DNA from: Cherax quadricarinatus | Lineage: Eukaryota; Arthropoda; Malacostraca; Decapoda; Parastacidae | Assembly (NCBI RefSeq): GCF_038502225.1 | Contig: NC_091292.1 | Span: 101,677,664-101,741,663 of the forward strand | DNA: 64,000 nt | Direction: 5' to 3' | Shown: piece after piece, positions 53,205 through 63,720 of the stretch | How positions within the stretch are numbered: position 1 is the first letter of the stretch | Layout of the letters: the number at the start of each line of letters is the position of its first letter | Translations under genes and position numbers: made by a program | The notes under the pieces: model-generated | The model's database searches: none | What the model saw: the letters and a program-made list of their open reading frames with translations, nothing else | What the model was told of the DNA's origin: nothing

Positions 53205-53364
53205 CTTCTTTTTTTCTCTTCCGTTCTCTAATAATGTGCGCCTTTAGCGACTCCCACATGGCACGATTCATCTTGGCTCTCTCTACCATCACCACAGGAG
53301 CGTACCTTCTATCACTCCCCTCACCCCCCCGACCACGCTTTTCAGCCTCCGCAAACTTTACCAT
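53205..53364 (-). CDS. GPS2: GPS2 exon 1 (coding start)
   Basis: ATG at 53364-53362 in a good context (AAAGATGG). Encodes MVKFAEAEKRGRGGEG, then VVMVERAKMNRAMWESLKAH and IIRERKRKKE, which corresponds to the conserved N-terminus of GPS2. Donor AAGAAG|GTAGGT, ends in phase 1. An in-frame ATG 20 codons upstream (53424) exists, but TTATTTTCAG just before GGCATTCACATTAAAG looks like an acceptor at 53381, so the first coding exon probably starts there after a noncoding exon. Confidence 0.88.
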
Positions 53365-53381
53365 CTTTAATGTGAATGCCC

Positions 53382-54124
53382 TGAAAATAACCCTCTTTTG
53401 AGCCAAGTTTGTCAAGAGAAGCATTAAGTAGACAATGATACAGAAAAAGAGAGAAAAGTTACATTCACATTTTATATGAAGAACCTACTTCATGAAAAAA
53501 AAAGATAACTATACCTATGTTACCAATGGAATCCTACCAAACATTTTCCCTAAAATTCTTTCACTAGGCTTTGGCACTTCTAAAATTTTAAAAACCTTAT
53601 AAGCACATCCTTTCTATTTGTTCCCACTTAATTTAATACTATATTGAGATTACACAAACTACTTAATCTAATCTTACCTCTAGGATGGATACCAACAACT
53701 ACAAAAGTCATACTATAATTATTCACTATACTAATGAATATTGTTATTTTCCTATGCAGCATCTTGAGCCCTTTCCTATTCCTCCTTTATGTCAACAAAA
53801 TATAAAATGCCACATAACATATTAAACCAATACCCTGTGCTGATGACTCCACTTTCATCTTATCCAATAGACCCTAATGCCCTAAACTGAACAGTTAACA
53901 AAGAGCTTAAAAAAAAAAAAAATGTTCACACTTGGATATGTTTATTTTCTGTACAATTAGATAGCTACATGCAATTAAGCAAGTTTTGGGTGATTACAAT
54001 CATCTTACACAGTAACATACAACCAAATAAAAATTTGAATAAAAGATCCCCAAACAGATAGAAAAGATGAAAGCAAATTCCTAGGCCTACACAAAAAACA
54101 AATGGAAATTTAATACAATATGTT
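53382..54124. other. Upstream of GPS2 coding start
   Basis: Probably 5' intron or promoter-proximal DNA. No CpG-rich segment, TATA box or repeat recognised. Confidence 0.4.
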
Positions 54125-54326
54125 TATCGGTTAGGGGTTTGGGATACTGGCAGTTTGAAGGGACATCTAAACTGTCGTATCTGAGCGCCTCTGCAAAGAC
54201 AGTGATTATGTATGATTAATGGTGAAAGAGTTGAATGATGAAAGTTTCTTATTTTCTTTTAGGGTTTTTCTTTCTTTTTGGGTCACCCTGCCTCGGTGGG
54301 AAATGGCCAGTGTTAAAAAAAAAATT
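54125..54326 (+). mobile_element. RTE 3' UTR and tail fragment
   Basis: GGGTTTGGGATACTGGCAGT through GGTCACCCTGCCTCGGTGGG, AAATGGCCAGTGTT and A-tail (54317-54325); diverged A2-like 3' end without coding sequence. Confidence 0.8.
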
Positions 54327-54949
54327 AAAAAACTGAATCACGCAAGGCCCTATGTTGTTCTTACAATATACCATGTCACATGGATCACACCTACTCATCA
54401 TGGTATTTTGTTCTAATGTAAAATCTGAAAAGCAAACTGCCAGACATCCAAAACAATATATTTGACCCAGACATCAGTGTGCAGGAACACACAGGCCAGG
54501 ACAAACAGCAAATCCGTACAAAAGCTAAAATGGTAGGCAAGAGTGAAACATGAAATTGAACCAAGTCAACTATAAAGTGCCAACATATCAAGACTATCAT
54601 GTCATAAATGTTATTTTTTTTGTTAAGAATCACAATCAATGTTGTACCACAGGAAGTAAACATTTTTTCAGTGCCTACTGTATGAAGCTATATTATATTC
54701 GACTACTGCAACCATTGTAGAGATTTAGAAGAATTAAGCAGCGATACGGTGGCTGGAAGAATACGCAAATAACTCGCACTTAGGAGACTGAACCTTATGA
54801 AGACATTTCAGCTCAACTTAGACCATTAATGCTGCCATAAGTTTTAGTCTAAGTTTGAGTTCTTTGTGCATTGTAGAGATTTAAAACATCAATTTGTAAA
54901 GTTAGTAAATTTCACATGATTAATATATACATTATACTATTCAATATGA

Positions 54950-55080
54950 AGTGCTAAATCCATTGGGATCTTTACAGCACCCGGAGAACAAGAGAAAAGG
55001 AGGTGTAATAAGAGGAAAGGAAGGGTAGCTCCAATTCCTTAGATCAAAAGCCCTTCACTGGCATCAATGCACATCCACTA
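54950..55080 (-). mobile_element. SINE fragment
   Basis: AAGTGCTAAATCCATTGGGA at the tail end and AATTCCTTAGATCAAAAGCC, CTTCACTGGCATCAA at the head end match the SINE at 14117-14288; degraded. Confidence 0.75.
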
Positions 55081-55765
55081 AAGAACATATAGTGTAATAT
55101 ATATATATATTCACAAGCTTGAAAAAAAAAATAAGAAAAGTGTCTCCAAGAGAATAAGAAAAGTGTCTCCGAATAACATGCTTTACACTTACACAAAAAA
55201 AGGTGTACATTTGAGGGTGAGCAAATATACAGTACAACATCCCACCTGGCCCAAGGTGACCAAAATGACCAATTCTTCCTTTCTTTTTAATTTTTTTTTA
55301 GGTTTAGTCAGTTTGCATAGTCCTTTGTGAGGGATCACAGCGAGTAACATGCAGTCTGCTGTTTCTTGTTTAAACTTGACATGTCGGTTGTATTTTTTTT
55401 AATTTACTACAAACTGACAATGGAGGTGGCTGGGCTGGAGATCCTGGTGATGAGGGACACAGATCTTAATGATATATGTAATGTGTCTCTCAAGGTTTGT
55501 ACAAGGACTACATTAGCAGTGTTGCTGCTGCTGCTCCAAGGCTCCACAACTGCCTTCTTGAAGACACGTGCGGTTTACTTAGCAGTTTAATCTTCTCGGG
55601 TTGTCTGTAGCAATTGTGGTGCAATGTGTGGCTCGTCTTGTTAGAAAAAGCTTGATCCAGTGACGAGAAGTGTTAAAATGTTGAGGTTGCTGGAGTTACC
55701 AAACAAACAACAACACTGTGAAGCCTGACAACCACCACAGTTCCTCCATATTGACGCTACTTCAC
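55081..55765. other. Stretch without recognised gene
   Basis: Mixed sequence with a TA run near 55098-55110. An open frame at 55366-55590 has no recognisable domain. It might hold the GPS2 promoter or 5' exon, but nothing decisive is visible. Confidence 0.4.
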
Positions 55766-57003
55766 ACATTGTTCTCACTACAACATTGCTCTCACTACAA
55801 CATTGTTCTCACTACAACAATGCTCTCACTACAACATTGTTCTCAATACAACATTGTTCTCACTACAACATTTCTCTCACTACAACATTGTTCTCACTAC
55901 AACATTGCTCTCACTACAACATTGCTCTCACTACAACATTGTTCTCACTACAACATTGCTCTCACTACAACATTGTTCTCACTACAACATTTCTCTCACT
56001 ACAACATTGTTCTCACTACAACATTGCTCTCACTACAACATTGCTCTCACTACAACATTGTTCTCACTACAACATTGCTCTCACTACAACATTGCTCTCA
56101 CTACAACATTGCTCTCACTACAACATTGCTCTCACTACAACATTTCTCTCACTACAACATTGCTCTCACTACAACATTGCTCTCACTACAACATTTCTCT
56201 CACTACAACATTGCTCTCACTACAACATTGCTCTCACTACAACATTGTTCTCACTACAACATTACTCTCACTACAACATTGTTCTCACTACAACATTGCT
56301 CTCACTACAACATTACTCTCACTACAACATTGTTCTCACTACAACATTTCTCTCACTACAACATTGCTCTCACTACAACATTGTTCTCACTACAACATTG
56401 CTCTCACTACAACATTGTTCTCACTACAACATTGCTCTCACTACAACATTGCTCTCACTACAACATTGTTCTCACTACAACATTTCTCTCACTACAACAT
56501 TGCTCTCACTACAACATTGCTCTCACTACAACATTGCTCTCACTACAACATTGCTCTCACTACAACATTGTTCTCACTACAACATTGCTCTCACTACAAC
56601 ATTGCTCTCACTACAACATTTCTCTCACTACAACATTGCTCTCACTACAACATTGCTCTCACTACAACATTGCTCTCACTACAACATTGCTCTCACTACA
56701 ACATTGCTCTCACTACAACATTATTCTCACTACGACATTGCTCTCACTACAACATTGCTCTCACTACAACATTACTCTCACTACAACATTGCTCTCACAA
56801 CATTATTCTCACTACAACATTGCTCTCACTACAACATTGCTCTCACTACAACATTGCTCTCACTACAACATTGCTCTCACTACAACATTGTTCTCACTAC
56901 AACATTGTTCTCACTACAACATTGTTCTCACTACAACATTGTTCTCACTACAACATTGCTCTCACTACAATATTGCTCTCACTACAACATTGCTCTCAAC
57001 ATT
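55766..57003. repeat. 17-bp minisatellite, about 72 units
   Basis: Unit CTCACTACAACATTGCT with variants ending TTGTT, TTTCT, TTACT and TTATT. 17 is not a multiple of 3, so three units (51 nt) give a 17-residue period, and all three forward frames remain open for more than 1.2 kb. One unit is shortened near 56797. These frames are artefacts, not genes. Confidence 0.95.
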
Positions 57004-57475
57004 TGCACCAATAACTCACTACAGTTGTGACCGGGTGTGGAAGTGTGAATTGCTCATTACTCTAAAATTTGTTCATGATTGCAGCCATGTATAAACGTAA
57101 GTAACCATTCTTACAGTATTCATTACCTTTGTAACTTGTGAGTTCATTACCTTTGTAACTTGTGAGTTCATTACCTTGTACCTAGTTCAGCCATCAAAAC
57201 TTTGGAGCCCGGTCCCTGGACCCATTGTGTACCTCTGTAATCTGTAAATACCTTTGTAACTTGTCATGATTGTGACTAGACCTACCTGGAGTTCATTACC
57301 TTTGTAAATTGTGAGTTCATTACCTTTGTAAATTGTGAATTCATTACCTCTGTAACTTGCTCAGCTATCAAAACTTTGAGGCCCAGTCCCTGGACCAATT
57401 ATGTACCTCTGTAATCTTTTGACTACCGCCCACAGGATGGGTATGGGGTGCATAATAAACATATTAAACTAACTA
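57004..57475 (+). mobile_element. LINE-type 3' UTR with short tandem repeats
   Basis: TTCATTACCTTTGTAACTTG repeats (57118-57180 and 57293-57360), a larger duplicated block containing CATCAAAACTTTGGAGCC / CTATCAAAACTTTGAGGC, and an end CATAATAAACATATTAAACT followed by AACTAAC. The AATAAA and the short-repeat end suggest a non-LTR 3' UTR that split the minisatellite. No coding part. Confidence 0.55.
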
Positions 57476-57550
57476 ACATTGCTCTCACTACAACATTGCT
57501 CTCACTATAACATTGCTCTCACTACAACACTGCTCTCACTACAGCAATGT
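57476..57550. repeat. Minisatellite remnant
   Basis: Four more 17-bp units (ATTGCTCTCACTACAAC type) after the LINE-like segment, showing the array once continued. Confidence 0.9.
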
Positions 57551-58659
57551 CACAATCCCCACAAATTAAAATAAATGAAACATTTTAATTCATTGCATCA
57601 AAATTCATAAATGATTTGAAAATTATTCCAAAATAGGCGAAAAAATCGTCATTTATAAAGTTTCTATATTCCATGACAGTTATGGAAAATTTACTAGGGG
57701 TGTTATCTGTACGTACCTCAACATTACATACATACGAGTAATCTCATTGGGAGACAACAACTATGTTGTTTACCGCAGTCACCCCGTGTAGACATGTGAG
57801 AAAACTTAACCACCTTTGGTCACTGCAGGTCGCCCCCTCGACCCTCTCTCAGTCTTATCCATATCTATCCGAGACCAGTATAAATTGGATAGCACCCTCA
57901 AGTACGGCGCTACTAATTAATTGTGGACTGTATAGATTATATTAGTGTAACTGAATGAAGGGGGGGTAGGTTACACATGGATATATCCATCAAGGAAAAA
58001 CACTTGTACATAATCCCACCACTTACCAGATATTCTCTGGTGGTCACTAGATGTAGCTGGATCACCCATAACCCATCCAATTACAACATACCTAACTGGC
58101 CAGTATCAGTCTGCTATAACTAGAAAGGTTACTTAGCTGTGGGTGATTGATGCTCCTTATTTCCTCCATTCACCATCTCATTTCGATGTCCTGCTACACT
58201 GACACGGTTCTTATTCCAGCAGGACGAGGTATCCGTTGGTTTGTCCCGGTTTAGAAGTCGTGACTCCATAAAAACTTCACTATCCTCGAGACAGGAACAA
58301 CGAGGTAAACATGTGCACACACACTCTGGGTATGGCAGCTCATATCGCTTCAACGATTCCTGAACTTAGTGTTATTATCAATGATTACATTACAGTTCAC
58401 AAGACGATTTAATGTCTCATAATTATTATACACATTAGAGGTCACTCCATTAAGATCTGAGACCGATGAGTGAGGATTAACTCACGGGTAATTTTCCCTG
58501 GACACATTCCATGGCGGCGCACCCGTCACCTGCGGTCCTACTATTATCCACTCATTTTACCACTTTATTATGGTGGTCACGTAAATCACGTTCCCTCACT
58601 CTTCACCAGGAACAGTTACGACACTTCCTATTAGGAAGTGAGGCCTATATTAATCCTTA
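57551..58659. other. Stretch without recognised gene
   Basis: Moderate GC content in 58100-58650. A minus-strand frame (58129-58353) is Cys-bearing but not recognised. No repeats identified. Confidence 0.45.
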
Positions 58660-58843
58660 GGCCGCCGTGAACGCCACGGTCTGCCCAAAATGCCTAGCCA
58701 TGCTAGGTGTTCTAGTGGTACACTCTGTAATCATTATTTTACTACATGTAAACCACACAATAACCAAATTCTGTAAACTCAGCATTGTAATCCTTATAGA
58801 GAATAAACTTTGAATTTGAATTTGAATTTGAATTTCCTGATCC
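58660..58843 (+). mobile_element. LINE 3' end with TTTGAA tail
   Basis: TGCCTAGCCATGCTAGGTGT ... GAGAATAAACTTTGAATTTG with a GAATTT microsatellite (58810-58836); AATAAA then a short-unit tail is typical of Jockey/CR1-group LINE ends. Flanks beyond 58843 up to 59176 are GC-rich (GCGGCCGGGCGGAAG near 59046) without a recognised gene. Confidence 0.65.
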
Positions 58844-59176
58844 CATGTTTTCACCGCCTTCTCACTACATTCAAAACACTGCCGCCAACCCCTGCCCTGA
58901 GTTGACCTGACCCCCCCGCACATCCTTGCAGGCGCAGGGCGAACCCGGTTGGTTCTATTCAAAATACAAATACATTTTAACCCAAATCAACACATTAAAC
59001 ACTTATTAGGCACTATAGCTTCGGAAATTAAATCATTTCCACACTGCGGCCGGGCGGAAGCCGTTGTTAGACGACTTAAATTACGTCTTCCTCCAGGAGA
59101 CGATTCCAGCCCTCTCTAGATTGCGCTGCTGTTTTCCTAGTGGGTCTTACTACAATTTCTTCTTGCATTACTCGGT

Positions 59177-61094
59177 CGGGGGTCGTCCCACAGTTACTAA
59201 AACCAACAGACATAGCTCCACTCCACAAAGGGGGCAGTAAAGCAACAGCAATGAACTACAGACCGATAGCACTAACATCCCATATAAAAATCTTTGAAAG
59301 GGTCCTAAGAAGCAAGATCACCACCCATCTAGAAACCCATCAGTTACACAACCCCGGGCAACATGGGTTTAGAACAGGTAGCTCCTGTCTGTCTCAACTA
59401 TTGGATCACTACGACAAGGTTCTAGATGCGCTAGAAGACAAAAAGAATGCAGATGCAATATATACAGACTTTGCAAAAGCCTTCGACAAGTGTGACCATG
59501 GAGTAATAGCGCACAAAATGCGTGCTAAAGGAATAACAGGAAAAGTCGGTCGATGGATCTATAATTTCCTCACTAACAGAACACAGAGAGTAGTAGTCAA
59601 CAGAGTAAAGTCCGAGGCAGCTACAATGAAAAGCTCTGTTCCACAAGGCACAGTACTTGCTCCCATCTTGTTCCTCATCCTCATATCTGACATAGACAAG
59701 GATGTCAGCCACAGCACCGTGTCTTCCTTTGCAGATGACACCCGAATCTGCATGACAGTGTCTTCCATTGCAGACACTGCAAGGCTCCAGGCGGACATCA
59801 ACCAAATCTTTCAGTGGATTGCAGAAAACAATATGAAGTTTAACGATGAGAAATTTCAATTACTCAGATATGGCAAACACGAGGAAATTAAATCGTCATC
59901 AGAGTACAAAACAAATTCTGGCCACAAAATAGAGCGAAACACCAACGTCAAAGACCTGGGAGTGATCATGTCGGAGGATCTCACCTTCAAGGACCATAAC
60001 ATTATATCAATCGCATCTGCTAGAAAAATGACAGGATGGATAATGTGAACCTTCAAAACTAGGGATGCCAAGCCCATGATGACACTCTTCAGGTCACTTG
60101 TTCTATCTAGGCTGGAATATTGCTGCACACTAACAGCACCTTTCAAGGCAGGTGAAATTGCTGACCTAGAAAATGTACAGAGAACCTTCACGGCGCGCAT
60201 AACCGAGATAAAACACCTCAATTACTGGGAGCGCTTGAGGTTCCTAAACCTGTATTCCCTGGAATGCAGGCGGACATCAACCAAATCTTTCAGTGGGCTG
60301 CAGAAAACAATATGAAGTTCAACGATGAGAAATTTCAATTACTCAGATATGGTAAACATGAGGAAATTAAATCTTCATCAGAGTACAAAACAAATTCTGG
60401 CCACAAAATAGAGCGAAACACCAACGTCAAAGACCTGGGAGTGATCATGTCGGAGGATCTCACCTTCAAGGACCATACCATTGTATCAATCGCATCTGCT
60501 AGAAAAATGACAGGATGGATAATGCGAACCTTCAAAACTAGGGATGCCAAGCCCATGATGACACTCTTCAGGTCACTTGTTCTATCTAGGCTGGAATATT
60601 GCTGCACACTAACAGCACCTTTCAAGGCAGGTGAAATTGCTGACCTAGAAAATGTACAGAGAACCTTCACGGCGCGCATAACGGAGATAAAACACCTCAA
60701 TTACTGGGAGCGCTTGAGGTTCCTAAACCTGTATTCCCTGGAACGCAGGCGGGAGAGATACATGATTATATACACCTGGAAAATCCTAGAGGGACTAGTA
60801 CCGAACTTGCACACGAAAATCACTCACTACGAAAGCAAAAGACTTGGCAGACGATGCAACATCCCCCCAATGAAAAGCAGGGGTGTCACTAGCACGTTAA
60901 GAGACCATACAATAAGTGTCAGGGGCCCGAGACTGTTCAACTGCCTCCCAGCATACATAAGGGGGATTACCAACAGACCCCTGGCAGTCTTCAAGCTGGC
61001 ACTGGACAAGCACCTAAAGTCGGTTCCTGACCAGCCGGGCTGTGGCTCGTACGTTGGTTTGCGTGCAGCAACAGCCTGGTTGATCAGGCTTTGA
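59177..61094 (+). pseudogene. LINE B reverse transcriptase and C-terminus, disrupted
   Basis: RT motifs NYRPIALTS, QHGFRTGSSC, YTDFAKAFDKCDHG, SVPQGTVLAPILF, FADDT (about 59725-59739). TGA at 60046-60048 where the duplicated copy has CGA (ATAATGCGAACC). The 479-bp duplication then shifts the frame; from 60264 the second unit and the C-terminal region (NCLPAYIRGITNRPLAVFK) are open to 61094. Confidence 0.85.
59788..60745 (+). repeat. 479-bp tandem duplication within LINE B
   Basis: Units 59788-60266 and 60267-60745, bounded by CAGGCGG microhomology (59788, 60267, 60746). About eight differences by eye. The length is not a multiple of 3. Confidence 0.85.
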
Positions 61095-61172
61095 TCCACC
61101 AGGAGGCCTGGTCACAAACCGGGCCGCGGGGGCGTTGACCCCCGGAACTCTCTCCAGGTAAACTCCAGTATT

Positions 61173-62226
61173 GTCCACAATATATATAGAATCTTTTAAC
61201 ACTTGTAAACAATGGAAATAAGTCACTTTGACTTTTCTAAGTTATCGTAGGTAATTTTCACTATGTATAATTGTTGTTATGCTTACCTGTGCCTAAATAA
61301 ACTTACTAATCTATGTATTTAACGAGAATTTACAGTAATTATTATCTTGAGGCTTAGGTCTGTTCCAAATGTCACGCATAACTATAGGCATTTCCTTATA
61401 AAAAAATATAAATTCTTAATTTACCATTAAAAATAATCTATCTTCTTGGGGAAAAAAAAGTAATATTGATTATACTTTCATGTTTGTTTTAGCAAACTGC
61501 ATTGTTCAGATACCCAGATTTTTATTACATTACATTATTAAGGGAAACAGTGCAAATGTAACGTTCCATTACTAGCCTGTATTTTGTAAATTCCCCATTA
61601 GTTTCTAACTGCTACTATGCAGAACTCGGGCATTAGTTTACATTTTATAATACATATAACTTACATACACTACGGAATAGGCATTTTTGTGCAAATTGTT
61701 ATTTTTTGAAAAATTGGCGAAAATACAACGTTCATTTTGGTTGAGCAGCACATCTGAGCTAATTAACAATAATTATTGATTAGTGTATTACGCCTGGTCG
61801 AATGTATAAAAAAAAGTGTATCTAGCAATGGCAGGGTCAAGTTAAGTTGCGTTTGATTATATAAGGTAGAGTCAGGTGGGTTTCATTAGGTTAAATTATG
61901 TCTTTTTACTTTACCACAACAATCATCTTTTCTGCAAAACCAACTAAATGTTGTGCAGTTCAAGCTACTGTAAATTTAGTGGCCAAAATCCGTCGAGGAA
62001 CAGTAGTTTACTATTACCTGAACACAATAAATCACCTCTCCATTTCTTCCACTATCTCCAGTATAAAAGTCACATCTGTATTATATTGTAAAAAAAAAAA
62101 AAAGCCTGCAGCACAGGTGAAACGTCTTGCCACTAAAGATATTCAGGGGTTTCACATTTTATTCATTATTTTTCAAATTTTGTATAACCCTTTAGAGTTT
62201 AGCGCTTCCCCATGAATTTAATAATA
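61173..62226. other. Stretch without recognised gene
   Basis: A/T-rich. A LINE D/SINE tail (TTTAGAGTTTAGCGCTTCCC) lies near 62190-62210. Nothing else recognised. Confidence 0.5.
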
Positions 62227-62296
62227 CAGTGGACCCCCGCTTAACGATCACCTCCCAAAGCGACCAATTATGTAAGTGTATTTATGGGCAAGAAAG
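62227..62296 (+). mobile_element. DNA transposon end fragment
   Basis: CAGTGGACCCCCGCTTAACG, preceded by TA, resembles Tc1/mariner-type ends; the rest is lost or replaced by the next element. Confidence 0.5.
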
Positions 62297-62353
62297 GTAT
62301 AAAATACCGACAATATGAAAGTTAAGACATGTGCAACATCTGGGTATCTTTAT

Positions 62354-62390
62354 TGTAGACGTTTCGCCATCCAGTGGCTTTATCAATACA
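62354..62390 (-). ncRNA. Hammerhead-ribozyme-like fold, degenerate
   Basis: On the minus strand: TGTA (stem I), TTGATAAA (core), GCCA-CTGGA-TGGC (stem II), GAA, ACGT (tiny stem III), C, TACA (stem I partner). Cleavage would follow GTC at 62358. The core differs from CTGANGA at two places (first C to T, G to A), so it is probably inactive. AATAAA follows at once (62349-62354). Confidence 0.45.
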
Positions 62391-62822
62391 GATTCTAGGA
62401 CATAATAGGAAGACAGTAGAACTATATACAAAAGATGAGGTAATCAGTCCCTCAGCCTTGGAGTTAGTGTTCACAGCATCGTGGTGGAGGAGAATCTGGA
62501 GCAAATCAATCAATCAAGGACTCACAGGTAAGGACCCACGAGGGGCGAGGGGCAAGTGGGGACAGTGCGAAGAATAGACGGTGAGAGGAATGTCTTGAGT
62601 CGAAGAGAGAAGAGTCAGGACTAGACCCAACTGCTAAGCCTGGATAAACAAGAACGAAGACGACATAGAAGACAGCAGGAACTCTGCGGGTGCTGACTGC
62701 AACTTGCTGGACGGAAGATTGCTGCATCTTGATGTTGATTGGCGGCTGGCAGAAGCTGGAGGCGTGGTCAAGGGAGGCTAGCTTCTTGATTGGTCAGGTG
62801 TCGTTAAATTGTGAGTCAGAAG

Positions 62823-63720
62823 TTACTTCAATTCTTCAGTGTGGGAGGCATTCCTTATGTTGTGCAGTTGTTGGAAGGAAACGATGAGTAGTCTTGTAAT
62901 CTTGGGTCGAAATGCTGGGTCGGCTTGTAACTGGTCAAGGGTCATCTTGAGTGTAGTGAAGGAGCAGTGGGATCCTTTGCGATTTGTAAACTTGACTGTT
63001 CTGTCGTGTAATTTCTCGTACAAAGTGTCGACATTCATGGTGGGTTCTTGGTCAGGAGTCGTATAAAAAGTTATATATTTCCAGTGCAGGTATTGATCTC
63101 GATGTTGGTCTTCTGTATTAATACGTCGAGTGATGGATGGAGAGGTTTTTGTTGGTGGTTGCAGCATTGAAGGTTCTTTCAAAGTTGGTGTCTCTGCTAG
63201 AGAGTGTGTAGAAGACTGTGGTAGAATCATGGCTTCTGATTGGTCCATATGAGTAGTGGTGAGTGGAGGTGAAGGAGGTACGCCGCCACGACGAGCCAAT
63301 CGACGAGTAGGAGGCGATCGACGAATAGGAGGCGTAGTGCTGACTTGGATGTTATCAGGTGAACGTTCATTGGAGGATTCAAAAAAGGATGCGTCGTCAT
63401 TGTCAATTATTAATTCCTTCAAGTCATCTGGCGCTTCAAAACTGACTATCTTCGGGATTATTTTCAAAATTTCAGCTGATGGTGGACTTGCAGGGAAGTT
63501 AAATGATGGCATGTTGTTGAGTGCAAGAAGTTCATTGATAGTCGTGTTGAAAGAGCCAGGTTTTGCAGCATTTTGCATGTGGGCAAACATCATGCAGTAA
63601 TAGAATTTGGTGGAAATATCATCAGGTGGAGGTTGGGTAGTGAGAGGTGGTGGAGACGACTGTTGAGTAGCTTGTAGAATCTTGGATGTTGTAGATTGAA
63701 TCTTGGCAATTGCAGCGTAT
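62823..63720 (-). pseudogene. Unrecognised Pro/Ser/Thr-rich ORF, 5' end removed by LINE B
   Basis: About 298 codons open from the LINE B boundary at 63720 to the stop at 62823. The internal ATG at 63593 gives 256 residues. Upstream codons are Gln/Pro-rich (SSPPPLTTQPPPDD). Then MQNAAKPGSFNTTINELL, a linker rich in Pro/Arg/Thr (TTPPIRRSPPTRRLARRGG), and a C-terminal block (LHWKYITFYTTPDQEPTMNV; FTNRKGSHCSFTTLKMTLDQ). No RT, endonuclease, zinc-finger or membrane motif is seen. By position it may be an ORF1-like protein of the surrounding element. Function unknown. Confidence 0.55.

Larger units (their letters stand above)
22776..53364 (-). other. GPS2: GPS2 gene: coding span over eight exons
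   Basis: Orthologue of G protein pathway suppressor 2, a subunit of the nuclear NCoR/SMRT-HDAC3 corepressor that also restrains JNK/ubiquitin signalling (family knowledge). Exons, 5' to 3': 53205-53364, 52723-52951, 50514-50670, 48389-48515, 40617-40844, 34943-35112, 30803-30922, 22776-22820. All junctions are GT-AG and all phases agree (1,2,0,1,1,0,0), giving 1236 nt, 411 residues and a stop. Recognition rests on the N-terminal ERAK.NRAMW block and the coiled coil with MTLEETREKLSQME and KHQLFQDLKVVLNED; the rest is Gln/Pro/Ser-rich as in known GPS2. Introns of 253 bp to 8 kb hold nearly all transposons of the interval. A 5' noncoding exon probably lies upstream. Confidence 0.9.
59177..61172 (+). 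mobile_element. LINE B copy 3, 5' truncated
   Basis: Starts GGGGGTCGTCCCACAGTTAC in the RT and ends ACTCTCTCCAGGTAAACTCC. It holds a 479-bp internal duplication. Same family as the copies at 931 and 6412. Confidence 0.9.
62297..63720 (-). mobile_element. Penelope-like element part, cut by LINE B
   Basis: Minus strand: a proline-rich ORF, about 430 bp of noncoding sequence, a hammerhead-like fold, AATAAA, and the end GTCGGTATTTTATACC. The same 3' end is found in the 83-bp insertion at 25918-26000. Penelope-like elements are known to carry hammerhead motifs; no RT or GIY-YIG domain is visible here, so the assignment is tentative. The 5' part lies beyond the LINE B insertion at 63721. Confidence 0.5.

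Noticed and set aside
55766..57003. CRISPR-like regular array
   Set aside because: The repeats are directly adjacent with no spacers, and the genome is eukaryotic.
55718..57094. Three long overlapping ORFs (458, 414 and 403 codons) on the plus strand
   Set aside because: They are products of the 17-bp minisatellite, which lacks stops in every forward frame. There are no domains and no non-repeat coding sequence.
58129..58353. Cys-containing minus-strand ORF as a small secreted protein
   Set aside because: No convincing signal peptide, no recognisable cysteine pattern, and no support from context.
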